Assembly: GCA_963721305.1 (NCBI GenBank)
Contig: CAVRIR010000005.1
Span: 682,001-746,000, forward strand
DNA from: DATAES01 sp963721305
GTDB lineage: Bacteria > Actinomycetota > Acidimicrobiia > Acidimicrobiales > JACDCH01
DNA length: 64,000 nt
Direction: 5' to 3'
The translations under genes were made by a program, and so were the position numbers. The notes beneath the pieces are model-generated. The model did no database searches. It saw only the letters and a list, made by a program, of their open reading frames with translations, and was not told the origin of the DNA. Shown here one piece after another: positions 17,023-25,619 of the stretch; the first letter of the stretch is position 1, and every line of letters begins with the position of its first letter.

Positions 17023-17475
17023 GTGCAAGCACTTGTCACAGCCGGGGCCGGGTTCCTGCTCGCCGTGTTGTGGTTCGACCTGATGTTCGATGTCCAGGTC
17101 GTGCCCTACCGCTCTCGGGAGCTGCCCGCGCCAGTCGTCTCCTCGATCTCCACGTACTACCGGCGAGTCACCACCGAAGCCGGACGGATGAGTCGCCTGG
17201 TCATGTTGTTCATGGCCGTCACCGTCGTCGGCATTCTCGGTGAGATCCTCCGTACGGACGGCGCAGCCCCAGCACGGTGGCTCTCGCTCGTACTCGCAAT
17301 CGTTCCGATCGGTATCGCCGGTACCCGAACGGTGCCCCGAGCAGTACGTCTCGGCGGCGGAACCGAACCGCCCGACGTGCAAGCCGGGGCAGCGAGGTCG
17401 ATCTATGCCGAGCACGTCTTCTGCTTCTGTTCGATCGCGGCCCTACTGATCGTGCAACTCGTGTGGATGCATTGA
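17023..17475 (+). CDS. Small membrane protein of unknown function
   Basis: 150 residues, GTG start. Four hydrophobic segments can be seen: about 3-24 (VTAGAGFLLAVLWFDLMFDV), 58-76, 85-100 and 130-147. A polar loop YYRRVTTEAGRMS separates the first two. The regular placement of the segments supports a real integral membrane protein, but I do not recognise the family. Its position after arsR may be incidental. Confidence 0.7.
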   Translation: MQALVTAGAGFLLAVLWFDLMFDVQVVPYRSRELPAPVVSSISTYYRRVTTEAGRMSRLVMLFMAVTVVGILGEILRTDGAAPARWLSLVLAIVPIGIAGTRTVPRAVRLGGGTEPPDVQAGAARSIYAEHVFCFCSIAALLIVQLVWMH

Positions 17476-17641
17476 CGCACTCGTCGGGCACGGCAGCCTG
17501 AATGTGCCACCCCCAGGTGCTCGCCTCCGAAATTCTAGGCAGTCGACTGGGGTAAGGCACGACCACGTAACCGCGACGGCGCAGCGTTGGAGGTGCGACC
17601 TTGTCGCTCACGCGCTCGGCGGACCTGCTGGACTGTCCCGC

Positions 17642-18139
17642 GTGAACGAGCTTCGGTGTCGAGCGGCGGGAACGGAGGACTTCAGCTTTCTCGCGACGAT
17701 GCTTGGTGAGGCCGCAGTGTGGCGTCCTGACAAGGCGACACCGAACGCTGAGCAGGTGATGGCCGATACGCGGTACTCGCTGTACCTCGCGGGATGGCCG
17801 AGGCAGGGCGACTACGGACTCGTTGCCGAACAAGACGGACCGGTGGGCGCGGCTTGGTATCGGACGTACACAGAGGCGACTCATGGCTATGGCTTCGTCG
17901 CTGAGGATGTGCCCGAACTGTCCATTGCAGTCGTCGCCTCCCGTCGGCACGAGGGGATCGGACGACGGCTTCTCGTCGACCTCGTCGAGGCCAGCGTTGC
18001 CGAGGGATACCGAGCCCTGAGTCTCAGCGTCGCCGAGAACAATCCAGCGCGTGGCCTCTACGAGTCGACTGGCTTCGTCCTGGTCGAGAAGCATGGACAC
18101 TCATGCACAATGGTCCGTCACGCCGCTCCATCACACTGA
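17642..18139 (+). CDS. GNAT-family N-acetyltransferase
   Basis: 165 residues. The acetyl-CoA binding region reads LSIAVVASRRHEGIGRRLL, with the R/Q-x-x-G-x-G/A motif as RHEGIG. It is followed by LSLSVAENNPARGLYESTGFVLVEKHG, the typical C-terminal motif B. Substrate not predictable. GTG 17642 gives the conventional N-terminus (VNELRCRAAGTEDFSFLA); upstream codons in frame look non-coding. Confidence 0.85.
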   Translation: MNELRCRAAGTEDFSFLATMLGEAAVWRPDKATPNAEQVMADTRYSLYLAGWPRQGDYGLVAEQDGPVGAAWYRTYTEATHGYGFVAEDVPELSIAVVASRRHEGIGRRLLVDLVEASVAEGYRALSLSVAENNPARGLYESTGFVLVEKHGHSCTMVRHAAPSH

Positions 18140-18199
18140 GCGACACACTGGATGATCGGTGCTCATACTTCCCGATCACCGCCGTTCGGAGCAGTTGAC

Positions 18200-18634
18200 G
18201 TGACGGCCACACCCGAAGACCTCGTGACATCCGAACGGGCTGTTCGACGGGCTCTGTTGACCCTCGAGCACATGAACAGTGAGAACACTCAAGAGTGGGA
18301 CCGAACCATGGCGACCTTTCGCCACGCTCGGTACGAGCTCCCCGACGGCCGCGTCGTAGACGGACACGACGACGTCTTGTCCTACTGGATCGAGGGCCGC
18401 CGGCTCATCCCCGACCAGCGCAACGAGCTGATCAGCCTCGAGATCTGCGCGGGCGGACAGGTCCTTCTGCACTTCTACCTGCGCGGCACCCCGAAAGGGA
18501 CCGCCGACTCGTTCGAGACCAAGCTCTGGGCCGTCTTCGACTTCGACAGCGACGACCTCATGACCAACGAGCGCGTCTACATCGACCGCCCGAGCTACGA
18601 AGTCGTCGCCGCAAACAATGACCGAGGCGCATAG
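18200..18634 (+). CDS. NTF2/SnoaL-like fold protein
   Basis: About 144 residues. Helix VTSERAVRRALLTLEHM, then YELPDGRVVDGHDDVLSYW and strands LISLEICAGGQVLLHFYLRGT...KLWAVFDFDSDDL fit the SnoaL/NTF2 cone fold. Such proteins bind or isomerise small molecules, and most are uncharacterised. GTG 18200 was chosen because GGAG (18188-18191) sits eight bases upstream; ATG 18152 is in frame and possible. Confidence 0.65.
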   Translation: MTATPEDLVTSERAVRRALLTLEHMNSENTQEWDRTMATFRHARYELPDGRVVDGHDDVLSYWIEGRRLIPDQRNELISLEICAGGQVLLHFYLRGTPKGTADSFETKLWAVFDFDSDDLMTNERVYIDRPSYEVVAANNDRGA

Positions 18635-18737
18635 CCGGATCGGCACGGCACTGCAGATCGTCGGCGGCCTGCTACTCGTGACCGACGCGGAGCAGCGAGC
18701 GTAAGCCGCTGCTTCGACGTCGAGCGGTGCGAATGGA

Positions 18738-18903
18738 CTACCGGTGCGAGTTCAGGATTCGACGGACGGTCTCGTCATCGGGATGCCCCCACCCGAGGCA
18801 GAAGGGATGACCGGCCGGATCTGCGTAGACCGCCGAGCATGCCGGCCCAGAACGCGCTCTCCGTGGCCAGGTCCACGGCATCGAATACAACCACTCGGCG
18901 CAT
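18738..18903 (-). pseudogene. VOC-family gene with large internal deletion
   Basis: ATG at 18903 opens MRRVVVFDAVDLATESAFWAGMLGG, the usual first beta-alpha unit of a VOC/glyoxalase-like protein. Directly after it, in the next frame, comes the usual last part, VYADPAGHPFCLGWGHPDDETV, ending at a stop at 18738. About 80 residues between the two ends are missing and the junction is out of frame, so the reading frame from the ATG runs into unrelated sequence. The intact VOC gene beside it is not an obvious duplicate. A decayed gene is the simplest reading. Confidence 0.75.
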
Positions 18904-18928
18904 GATCCTCACGCCGACATCGTTGCGC

Positions 18929-19303
18929 TCACGTGGATCGCGAGACCGACAGTCGGTTTCCGTCGGGATCGCGGAACCAGGCGACGCCGCCTCCCCCTGG
19001 CACCCGCCAGACACCGTCAGCGTCCTGGTCCATGCCGGCAAAGCGCTCGAACGTCACCCCTGCCGCAGTCAACGCCTTCACCGCGGCGCTGACATCGTCG
19101 ACGAGCCACCCGGCATTCGTTCCGGCCGGCTCTGGAACCGACGGCACGATCGCGAGCCGAAGAGCCGTGCCACCGGCGTCCACGACGACAGCAAAGTCGT
19201 CTTCGTACTGCACCGGAAGGCCCAGGGTGTCGCAGTAGAACTCTTTGGCGCGGACTGGATCCGTGATCAGCACGAACCCGACGAAGGGTCTGTCGCGCAG
19301 CAC
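18929..19303 (-). CDS. VOC-family (glyoxalase/bleomycin-resistance-like) protein
   Basis: 124 residues, GTG start. FVGFVLITDPVRAKEFYCDTLGLPVQYEDDFAVVVDAGG and GWLVDDVSAAVKALTAAGV, then GVAWFRDPDGNRLSVS, are the two beta-alpha-beta-beta-beta modules of a single-domain VOC protein. The C-terminal DPDGN turn is characteristic; likely metal ligands are not all evident. Function unknown. Next to a broken VOC gene on the same strand. Confidence 0.85.
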   Translation of the reverse strand: MLRDRPFVGFVLITDPVRAKEFYCDTLGLPVQYEDDFAVVVDAGGTALRLAIVPSVPEPAGTNAGWLVDDVSAAVKALTAAGVTFERFAGMDQDADGVWRVPGGGGVAWFRDPDGNRLSVSRST

Positions 19304-19429
19304 GCCGCGACCCTAATGAGGCTGGCTCGAGCCGGCCACGATGCGCCCGTCCGGAACGTGGCCTTGCCGAGCACGCTGCACTGCATCATCGCAACTCTTG
19401 GACCACACGGTAGATCGGAACGTCGCGGT

Positions 19430-19729
19430 CTAGAAGGTGCGGTCGGACTTCACCTCGAGGTCGAGGAACTCAGGCATGTCTTCCTTGATCATCCCCATGA
19501 CCTTCGACGCGATCTGATCGGTTCCGGGAAGCTGCGAGTTCGCCTCGGCGTCCTCTTTGCTGTCGAAGAATGCGATCAGCACCCGCAGGGTGGGATCGTC
19601 ACTGCCGACGCAACCGATGCCCCGCCGGATGGTGCGAGCACCTTCTGTCGCCTTGGCGAACTCGTCCTCGAGCGCCATGAACTCGTCGATCGGATGGTCG
19701 CTGTGCGAGATGTTGATCTGGATGAACAT
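19430..19729 (-). CDS. Small hypothetical protein, possible dimeric alpha-beta barrel
   Basis: 99 residues beginning MFIQINISHSDHPIDEF. The alternation of strand (FIQINIS), helix (MALEDEFAKATEG), strand (LRVLIAFFDSKEDAEAN) and helix (DQIASKVMGMI) resembles small ferredoxin-like ABM-type proteins, but I recognise no family motif. GGGAGG lies six bases upstream of ATG 19729, which decides the start. No operon partner is evident. Confidence 0.7.
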   Translation of the reverse strand: MFIQINISHSDHPIDEFMALEDEFAKATEGARTIRRGIGCVGSDDPTLRVLIAFFDSKEDAEANSQLPGTDQIASKVMGMIKEDMPEFLDLEVKSDRTF

Positions 19730-19987
19730 CTGCCCTCCCGGGTCGAGTCGAGGCGTCAGCATGTCATCTGAGCCCCTCGTTCGCTCACGTTGTCATCGAC
19801 CCCGGCGATGTTCACGTTGTTCGCGGTAGTGCCGCACCCATGCTGTGGCCTCGGCGTGGTTCGTCTCGCTGGGGTCGATCCGATCGGTACCCAACTCAGC
19901 GCTGTACCCGCTCGTATGTGCCTGATCCCGGCCGCCTGGATCCGGCAGCCGTGCAGGACCGGGCGTGCCCGCTCCGGAGCGGGCACT

Positions 19988-20366
19988 ATGAGCGGCATGC
20001 GATTGACAGGCCGGCTCGCTCCCCACGCACGAATCGCGATCGCCGCGGCCTGTTCTACAGGTGCAGTTCTCCTTGCCCGCTATCCAGCTGCTCAGCCAAG
20101 TCCCCGCCCGTTTTGGCTTGCGGTGACGGTGGCTCTCTACTGCCTTGTGTGGCGCGGCAGCGTGGTCGCGTGGAACATCGCGTCGGCTCCTTGCGGCACT
20201 CGGTGCCGCGGTATTCGGCCTCGCCGTTGTCGGAGGCTCCCTCAATCGAACGCTGGACGCTCGACTCTTGCTGCTTGCCTTCCTGTATTGGCTCGAACTT
20301 GCGATGGTCAATTCGGGAGTGGTGTTGGATCACGTCTCACGAGTACACGTCCGCTCTGCGACGTAG
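19988..20366 (+). pseudogene. Frameshifted small membrane protein
   Basis: From ATG 19988 one frame encodes a basic start and two hydrophobic segments (ARIAIAAACSTGAVLLA and FWLAVTVALYCLVW). Near 20180-20200 this frame turns polar and arginine/proline-rich. A second frame then continues with hydrophobic segments RLLAALGAAVFGLAVVGG and RLLLLAFLYWLELAMVNSGVV, ending at 20366. Joined, they give a plausible four-helix protein of about 125 residues. No family recognised; a chance juxtaposition is possible. Confidence 0.45.
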
Positions 20367-20452
20367 GAGACGGGCCGACGCCGGGAACGGGCTACGGGCA
20401 GACCCTGCGAGGCCGGCAGCACGCGTACTACGACTGGCGGCGGCGCACGTAG

Positions 20453-20794
20453 GTGCTGCCTGATATCGCCGGTGTCGCGAGCGGCGCTCTTCGGGCATTG
20501 CAGGATGACAGCAGCCGCTGGGACGGCTGCGAGCTTCGCCCGGGCGACATCATCATCAGCACGTCGCCAAAGTGCGGCACGACGTGGACGCAGATGATCT
20601 GCGCGCTGCTCGTCGTGCAGGAACCTGAGCTGCCGCTCTCGTTTGGACGGGGCGCTCGACAACCGGGCCGGCAACACCGAGTGCCTCCTAACGTCTGTGA
20701 GGATCATCTATTGGCTCTGCCTCCGCACCTACCGTTGGATGGCGAGGATCTCGAGTGTCTCGACGGTGATGCGGGAGGAACATGGCGAAGCTGA
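20453..20794 (+). pseudogene. Sulfotransferase N-terminal fragment
   Basis: From GTG 20453 the first 60 or so codons read like the start of a PAPS-dependent sulfotransferase: LRPGDIIISTSPKCGTTWTQMICALLV contains the 5'-phosphosulfate-binding loop SPKCGTTW. After VQEPELP (about 20640) similarity stops and the frame continues with arginine/proline-rich sequence to 20794, overlapping the next gene. The remaining 200 or more residues of a sulfotransferase are absent. Read as a truncated remnant. Confidence 0.7.
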
Positions 20795-21339
20795 TCTACG
20801 CGTCGAACATGTCCCTCGACGGCTGCACCGAGGACGAACGCGGGGCCTTCGACTGGGCACCGCCGGACGACGATGTCTTCGCGTTCATCACCAAGCTCAT
20901 GCGATCCGCAGGCACGTATCTCTACGGGCGGCGCATGTACGAGGCGCTGGCCGTGTGGGAGACCGACTCCACCCTGGCCGCGCAGTCGGACCTCATGGCC
21001 GAATACGCGGGCGCATGGCAGGCGGCGGACAAGGTCGTCTACTCCTCGACCCTGGCCGCACCACGCACCGCGAACACTCGGCTCGAACGCCACTTCGACC
21101 CCAGCGCGGTACGCGACCTGAAGGCCGCCGCAAGTAGGGATCTGTTGGTCGGTGGCCCGAACCTGGCAGCCCAGGCTCTCGTCGCTGGGCTGGTCGACGA
21201 ATTGGCCCTGTTCGTCTGGCCAGTCGTCCTCGGTGGGCGCACCCCCGCACTGCCGACCGACATGCGCGTCGATCTGAAGCTCATCGACGAGCACCGGTTC
21301 GGCAGCGGCGCCGTCCACCTCCGCTATCGCCTCCCGTAA
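20782..21339 (+). CDS. Dihydrofolate reductase-family (RibD C-terminal-like) protein
   Basis: 185 residues. MAKLIYASNMSLDGCTED, GTYLYGRRMYEALAVWE, KVVYSSTLAAPRTANTRLE, LLVGGPNLAAQALVAGLVDELAL and WPVVLGGRTPALP are the conserved blocks of the RibD_C superfamily. Probably an NADPH-dependent reductase with unknown substrate. GGGAGG ends five bases before ATG 20782. Compared with 13543-14208 it has the common, shorter layout. Confidence 0.9.
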   Translation: MAKLIYASNMSLDGCTEDERGAFDWAPPDDDVFAFITKLMRSAGTYLYGRRMYEALAVWETDSTLAAQSDLMAEYAGAWQAADKVVYSSTLAAPRTANTRLERHFDPSAVRDLKAAASRDLLVGGPNLAAQALVAGLVDELALFVWPVVLGGRTPALPTDMRVDLKLIDEHRFGSGAVHLRYRLP

Positions 21340-21726
21340 CGACGCAGGGACCTCGCACCCTCGCCCACCTGCCCTACCGCCGGGTCGAGGACATCCTGTA
21401 CACCGCGCACGGTTCGATCGGTGGTGGCAAGCCGGACCTCCGATCTACAAAGGCGAGTAGCGCCTAAGCGCCGTGTCCGCGCAGCCTGCGACGCAGCCGC
21501 CGAAACTCCAACGGCACACGAGATGTACCGTGACGTTGTGGTCCTCGCGGCGGTACTCCGACTGGTCCTGTTTGTCGCGGCCGGTTACCTCGGCGTGCGG
21601 CTCGCTCGCCGTCACCGCAGACGCGTCGGCTGACGACCCGACCCGTGCCGACTCCTGTACGACGATGCCGGAACTCGTCGATCCGCAGTCGAGGAGCCCG
21701 CCGGACGGTCGGTCGGTCCGGCTCCC
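21340..21726. other. Gene-poor stretch with one possible micro-ORF
   Basis: 387 bases between convergent genes. I see no recognised gene, RNA or strong hairpin. One frame after 21340 reads coherently for about 25 codons (YRRVEDILYTAHGSIGGG) and may be a remnant. A 36-codon frame at 21523-21633 is listed separately. Confidence 0.4.
21523..21633 (+). CDS. Possible 36-residue single-span membrane peptide
   Basis: ATG 21523 opens MYRDVVVLAAVLRLVLFVAAGY, a single hydrophobic span, followed by a basic tail (VRLARRHRRRVG). The topology is right for a small membrane protein, but there is no ribosome site or family support, so it may be chance. Confidence 0.22.
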   Translation: MYRDVVVLAAVLRLVLFVAAGYLGVRLARRHRRRVG

Positions 21727-22611
21727 TCAGCGGTAGGGGGTCAGGTCGGCACGGGGGTAGCGGGCTTGGGTGTCGGCCAGCGTCTGTTCGTCCCAGTACG
21801 GATCGCCCGGCGCCGGGAATCCGAAGAGCGACCGCTCCCGAGGAGACGCCCGCTCAATCAGTTCGAACCAGTCCGGGCCGGTAGCGCGGTCAGCCCACGC
21901 GACCTTGCCCGTCCAGCGCGGTCCCCACGAGTCGTAGTCGGCGAGCATGGCGAACCGCGACGCGTGCTCGCCGGTCATGCGTGACCCGCGGTGCAGCATG
22001 TCCGTTCGGAAGGAGAACAGGGTGCCCGCTGGCCCTGTCACGGAGACTTCCTCGTCGCCGAACACGCCCGCAGGAAGGTGATTGGTGATGTCGTGATGCC
22101 CTTCAGTGGGCCAGTACGGGGCGCTCTCGCCGACCGACAGGGGCACGATTTTGGTTGGACCGTCCTCCTCGCCGACATCTGACAGCAGGATCCAGCTCTG
22201 CATCTGCGTTGCCGGGTTGGACCGCTTGGGGACGACGATGCTGTGGTTCACGAAGTCGCGGTGGTGGGACTGCTCGTAGTCGATGGCGCCGGCGTATTTG
22301 GCCCACAGTTCAGCCCCGTAGAGACGGAGGTCGGCTGAGCCGAGGAATCGTTCGGCCAGGTCGAGGAGGTCGGGATGAAAGGCCAGGCGGTTCAGATTCC
22401 ACGATCGCCACGGCGCGCCGATGATGCCAGCCCACTGGCTCGTTGCGAGCCAGGCGTGAGCAGCCGGGTCAGCGAAGTACTCGTGAGGCGGGGGGTAGTG
22501 CAGCCACAGAGCGTCCTGAGCCGCCGCGAGTTCGTCTGCGCCCAGGAAGCCCTCGAACACCAGGTAGCCACGCTCCCGCAGGTCGACTACACAACGGTCC
22601 GGCACCCTCAT
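21727..22611 (-). CDS. Phytanoyl-CoA dioxygenase-family Fe(II)/2-oxoglutarate oxygenase
   Basis: 294 residues. The facial triad is visible as HRD (His117, Asp119) in SHHRDFVNHS and the distal His207 in TDMLHRGSRMTG; Arg219 follows as the likely 2-oxoglutarate ligand. The domain opens with GYLVFEGFLGADELAAAQDAL, usual for PhyH. These enzymes hydroxylate or halogenate small lipids and natural products; the substrate is unknown. Single minus-strand gene, not in an evident operon. Confidence 0.9.
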   Translation of the reverse strand: MRVPDRCVVDLRERGYLVFEGFLGADELAAAQDALWLHYPPPHEYFADPAAHAWLATSQWAGIIGAPWRSWNLNRLAFHPDLLDLAERFLGSADLRLYGAELWAKYAGAIDYEQSHHRDFVNHSIVVPKRSNPATQMQSWILLSDVGEEDGPTKIVPLSVGESAPYWPTEGHHDITNHLPAGVFGDEEVSVTGPAGTLFSFRTDMLHRGSRMTGEHASRFAMLADYDSWGPRWTGKVAWADRATGPDWFELIERASPRERSLFGFPAPGDPYWDEQTLADTQARYPRADLTPYR

Positions 22612-22782
22612 CGAAGCGAGAAACTATTCGCCGCGTAGCCGACCGTACCTGCCGCTACCGGACAGGTGATGCATCGGGCAAACTGCGTCGAGTGCCTGAG
22701 CCTCGGCTGCGGCCTCTGCTCGGCTCGTTCGCATTGTGGACGGCGGTAACGATCGGTGACGTTCGCGGGTGCGGACAAGTCG

Positions 22783-23484
22783 TCACTGACGCGCGGGCGT
22801 TGAGCCTCGTCGACATCGAATGAGGAAGATCATGGGTACCGGCTCAGGCGGTTCGAAGACGCGTTCGAGGGTGAAGTCGGCAGCGGCAAGCGTGTTGAGA
22901 TAGGTCGACACGGTCCGGTGGGAGGAACCAACTCGGATACGCACGCCATCAGGATTGTGTCGAGTCGAGGTCCACCAGCCCTCGTCGAAGTAGGTGAGGT
23001 CTGGTGGCCAACTCGACAGACCTGCGTCATTGCCCGGGAAGCACGGGTGCACCATGGAGATCACGAACCAGCCGTCGGGTCGCAGTGAAGCGGCGACGGC
23101 GTCGAAGGTGCCAACCAAGTCGTCGATGTCCATCATCGCCATCTCGCACACGGCGCCATCGAAGACAGCACCGTCCCACCAGTGTTCGAGGTCGGCGATG
23201 TCGGCCGCGCGATAGGTGATTCCCAACGGCTCGGCTGCCTCGCGTGCACGAGCGAGCGCGATGAGTTCGCTGGAGACGTCGACGCCGACGACATCGGCGC
23301 CCAGGCGAGCCAGCCCACGCGACGCCCGACCGTGCCCGCACGCGACGTCCAAGACACGCAACCCCGCGACAGTGGTTGGCAACAGGTCACCGACGCCGTC
23401 GGCAACGAGCCCAGTGCCGTCACCAACCCAGTCCGGGTACCAGTCGGCGATCGTGTCGTAGCGCGCGTCCCTCGCCACGAACAC
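22783..23484 (-). CDS. Class I SAM-dependent methyltransferase
   Basis: 233 residues. RVLDVACGHGRASRGLARLG is motif I (DxACGxGR variant), VVGVDVSSELIALAR motif II, GAVCEMAMMDIDDL motif IV, and LRPDGWFVISMVHPCFPG motif V. The HPCF segment and the WWTSTRHN loop are typical of the small-molecule Methyltransf_11/25 group. Starts at GTG 23484 or GTG 23478. It diverges from the kinase at 23652. Confidence 0.88.
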   Translation of the reverse strand: MFVARDARYDTIADWYPDWVGDGTGLVADGVGDLLPTTVAGLRVLDVACGHGRASRGLARLGADVVGVDVSSELIALARAREAAEPLGITYRAADIADLEHWWDGAVFDGAVCEMAMMDIDDLVGTFDAVAASLRPDGWFVISMVHPCFPGNDAGLSSWPPDLTYFDEGWWTSTRHNPDGVRIRVGSSHRTVSTYLNTLAAADFTLERVFEPPEPVPMIFLIRCRRGSTPARQ

Positions 23485-23651
23485 TTGCTACCACCGCCCA
23501 TCGTCGACCCGCGCACCGACAACCGGAAGGCGCCGTTCTCGAATGTGTCGCGAGGGAATGTCCGGCGTGTGACCACGCGGTCTTGCGCGATCATCCGCCG
23601 GTGCACGTGGTCGCCTGCGCGGGCGTCATAGCAAATCGCGAGACTCAGCAC

Positions 23652-24182
23652 GTGACTGGTGCGGTCGTAGTCGTGGCGGGCATCCCGGGGAGCGGGAAGA
23701 CCACTCTGGGCCGAGCCTTGGCCGCCGAACTCCAGATCCCTCTGCTGTCAAAGGACACGATCAAGGAGGCATTGTTCGACGCGCTCGGCACTGGCGATCT
23801 CGCGTGGTCCCGACACCTTGGCCTCGCCGCGCACCGTGTGATGTACGCACTCGTGGCCGATCTCGAGTCCGTCGTGTTGGAGTCGCACTTCTGGCGCGGG
23901 GTCTCCGAGCCGGACCTGCACGCGCTGGGTCGTCCGCTCATCCAGGTCTACTGCCGCTGCCCGGTGGATGTGGCGGTGGAGAGGTACAAGCGACGGGCGA
24001 TATCTACGGACCGCCACCCCGGTCATCTTCCTGAGCATCAATCGGATGAGGTGATTGCCCAGTGGGCGTCGATCGAACCGGAGCCGCTCGAGCTCGAAGC
24101 GCCGTTGATAGAAGCGGACACGACCCGGACCGTCAACATCGTCGACCTCGCCGCCAAGGTCACCGCTTCGATGTCCGCCTGA
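23652..24182 (+). CDS. P-loop AAA/zeta-toxin-like small-molecule kinase
   Basis: 176 residues. GIPGSGKTTLGRAL is the Walker A motif at the very N-terminus, followed by LLSKDTIKEALFDALG (substrate site of chloramphenicol-phosphotransferase/gluconate-kinase-like folds), VVLESHFW (Walker B position) and a lid region VYCRCPVDVAVERYKRRA. Likely phosphorylates a small metabolite. GTG 23652 gives the family's normal N-terminus; longer in-frame starts are not conserved. Confidence 0.85.
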   Translation: MTGAVVVVAGIPGSGKTTLGRALAAELQIPLLSKDTIKEALFDALGTGDLAWSRHLGLAAHRVMYALVADLESVVLESHFWRGVSEPDLHALGRPLIQVYCRCPVDVAVERYKRRAISTDRHPGHLPEHQSDEVIAQWASIEPEPLELEAPLIEADTTRTVNIVDLAAKVTASMSA

Positions 24183-24341
24183 TCCATCCGGGAAGACCGT
24201 TACCGCGCACGTCGATCGGGCACTGTGGGCATGGCGAAGCCGCACGAGAGCGGGCATGATGCTCCGTGCGTTCGAGGTGGGCGACGCCAGAAGTCCGGCG
24301 GCTGCTCGCGGGGCTTGTGACGAGACCGTCAAGGAGGAGCC

Positions 24342-25109
24342 GTGAGCGAGCTTGGCTACGACGTAGCGGGTGCGGGTGATCCTGGTCTTCTGTTCCTGCA
24401 TGGTTGGTGTGGCGACCGCAGTTTTTTCGCTCCCCAGTACGACTATTTCTCGAACACGCATCGGGTCGTTGCGGTAGATCTTCCGGGGCACGGCCAGAGT
24501 GCGCTGCCCCAGGAGTACTCGATTGAGGCGTTCGCGAGACAGACGGCCGAACTCGCTCACGAGCTGCGCCTTGGCGGCAGCGTCATCTTCGGTCACAGCA
24601 TCGGTGCAATGGTCGCGCTGGCCCTCGCGCAACACACACCAGACCTCGTCGCCGCGGTCGCTCTCATCGATCCACCACCGCTGAGCAAGGAGGTCTGGCG
24701 GGGGTTCTCGGCGCAGCTCATTTCGTCGTTCGAGGGTCCGGACGGACCAGCGGGACGACGACAGTTCGTGGAGCAGATGTTCTTGTCGACCGACGATCCG
24801 ACGCGCCGCGCCAAGATCGTCCAGACGATGACAGCGGTGCCCAACGACATCGCGATCCCCTTGGTCCGCGCGATCGCTGCTTACGACGCGATGGCAGCAC
24901 TGCAGGAATGTGAGGTGCCGATCGTTGTGATCTCGTCGGCAGTACCGACGAATGAAGCCGCCGCATTGCGCGAAGCCAACCCGACAATCACGTTCGGTCA
25001 GGCTGTCGGGGCCGGTCATTTCCTTCAGCTGGAAGTTCCTGAGCAGGTCAACCCCATGATCGAGCGTTTCCTGGCCATCATCCCCGGCGGTTCGCTCGCC
25101 CCTCGGTAG
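24342..25109 (+). CDS. Alpha/beta-hydrolase
   Basis: 255 residues. LLFLHGWCGDRSFF supplies the oxyanion-hole HGW, VVAVDLPGHGQS the next strand, GHSIGAMVAL the nucleophile serine elbow, and VGAGHFLQLEVPEQV the catalytic histidine. Similar to esterases and carbon-carbon hydrolases of the MhpC type; substrate unknown. GTG 24342 follows AAGGAGGAG at a good distance. Confidence 0.9.
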   Translation: MSELGYDVAGAGDPGLLFLHGWCGDRSFFAPQYDYFSNTHRVVAVDLPGHGQSALPQEYSIEAFARQTAELAHELRLGGSVIFGHSIGAMVALALAQHTPDLVAAVALIDPPPLSKEVWRGFSAQLISSFEGPDGPAGRRQFVEQMFLSTDDPTRRAKIVQTMTAVPNDIAIPLVRAIAAYDAMAALQECEVPIVVISSAVPTNEAAALREANPTITFGQAVGAGHFLQLEVPEQVNPMIERFLAIIPGGSLAPR

Positions 25110-25190
25110 CGCGCGGCTGTTTGAGGTTGGCGCGATCGACTTCGACCGAGATGAGCGGGACAAGCGCGGGGACCGTCTTTGGGGCTCGCT

Positions 25191-25601
25191 GTGACAATCC
25201 AACGGCGTCCGACGATGACGCCGGTGAACGGGGTGCTCGCTGGCGAACTGCTCGCCGCGTGCGGCGACGATGCCATCGCTGTTTCGATGGTCATTCGAAC
25301 CTGGGGCGAACGTCGGGGCGTCAACTTCAAACAGCTCACGGGCCACTCGGCGCTCACTGACATCGTCGATGTCGTCGCCAGGGATGTACGGAACAGGCTC
25401 GGCTTGTCCGAATCCGCTGGAGAGCAGCACTGGCCGTGCGACGCCATCGCGCAGCTCCGCCCGCGATTTGACCGTGCTCGCGCAGCGTGGACGCAGTTCG
25501 CGACACAGGAACCCGAGCTCACCGCGGCGCTGCTCCGAAGCTGCCACGTCGGGCTCAGCTGGCTTCGGCCCGGCGACACGAACACACCCCCGTTTCTCTA
25601 G
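25191..25601 (+). CDS. Hypothetical protein
   Basis: About 136 residues. No recognised domain. The C-terminal half alternates helix-forming segments (LTDIVDVVARDVRNRLGL, FDRARAAWTQFATQEPELTAALL), and codon third positions are GC-rich as in real genes. Starts TTG 25179, GTG 25191 and ATG 25215 are all in frame. It lies between the hydrolase and a convergent methyltransferase. Confidence 0.55.
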   Translation: MTIQRRPTMTPVNGVLAGELLAACGDDAIAVSMVIRTWGERRGVNFKQLTGHSALTDIVDVVARDVRNRLGLSESAGEQHWPCDAIAQLRPRFDRARAAWTQFATQEPELTAALLRSCHVGLSWLRPGDTNTPPFL

Positions 25602-25619
25602 GCAGCGAGCACATACGTG

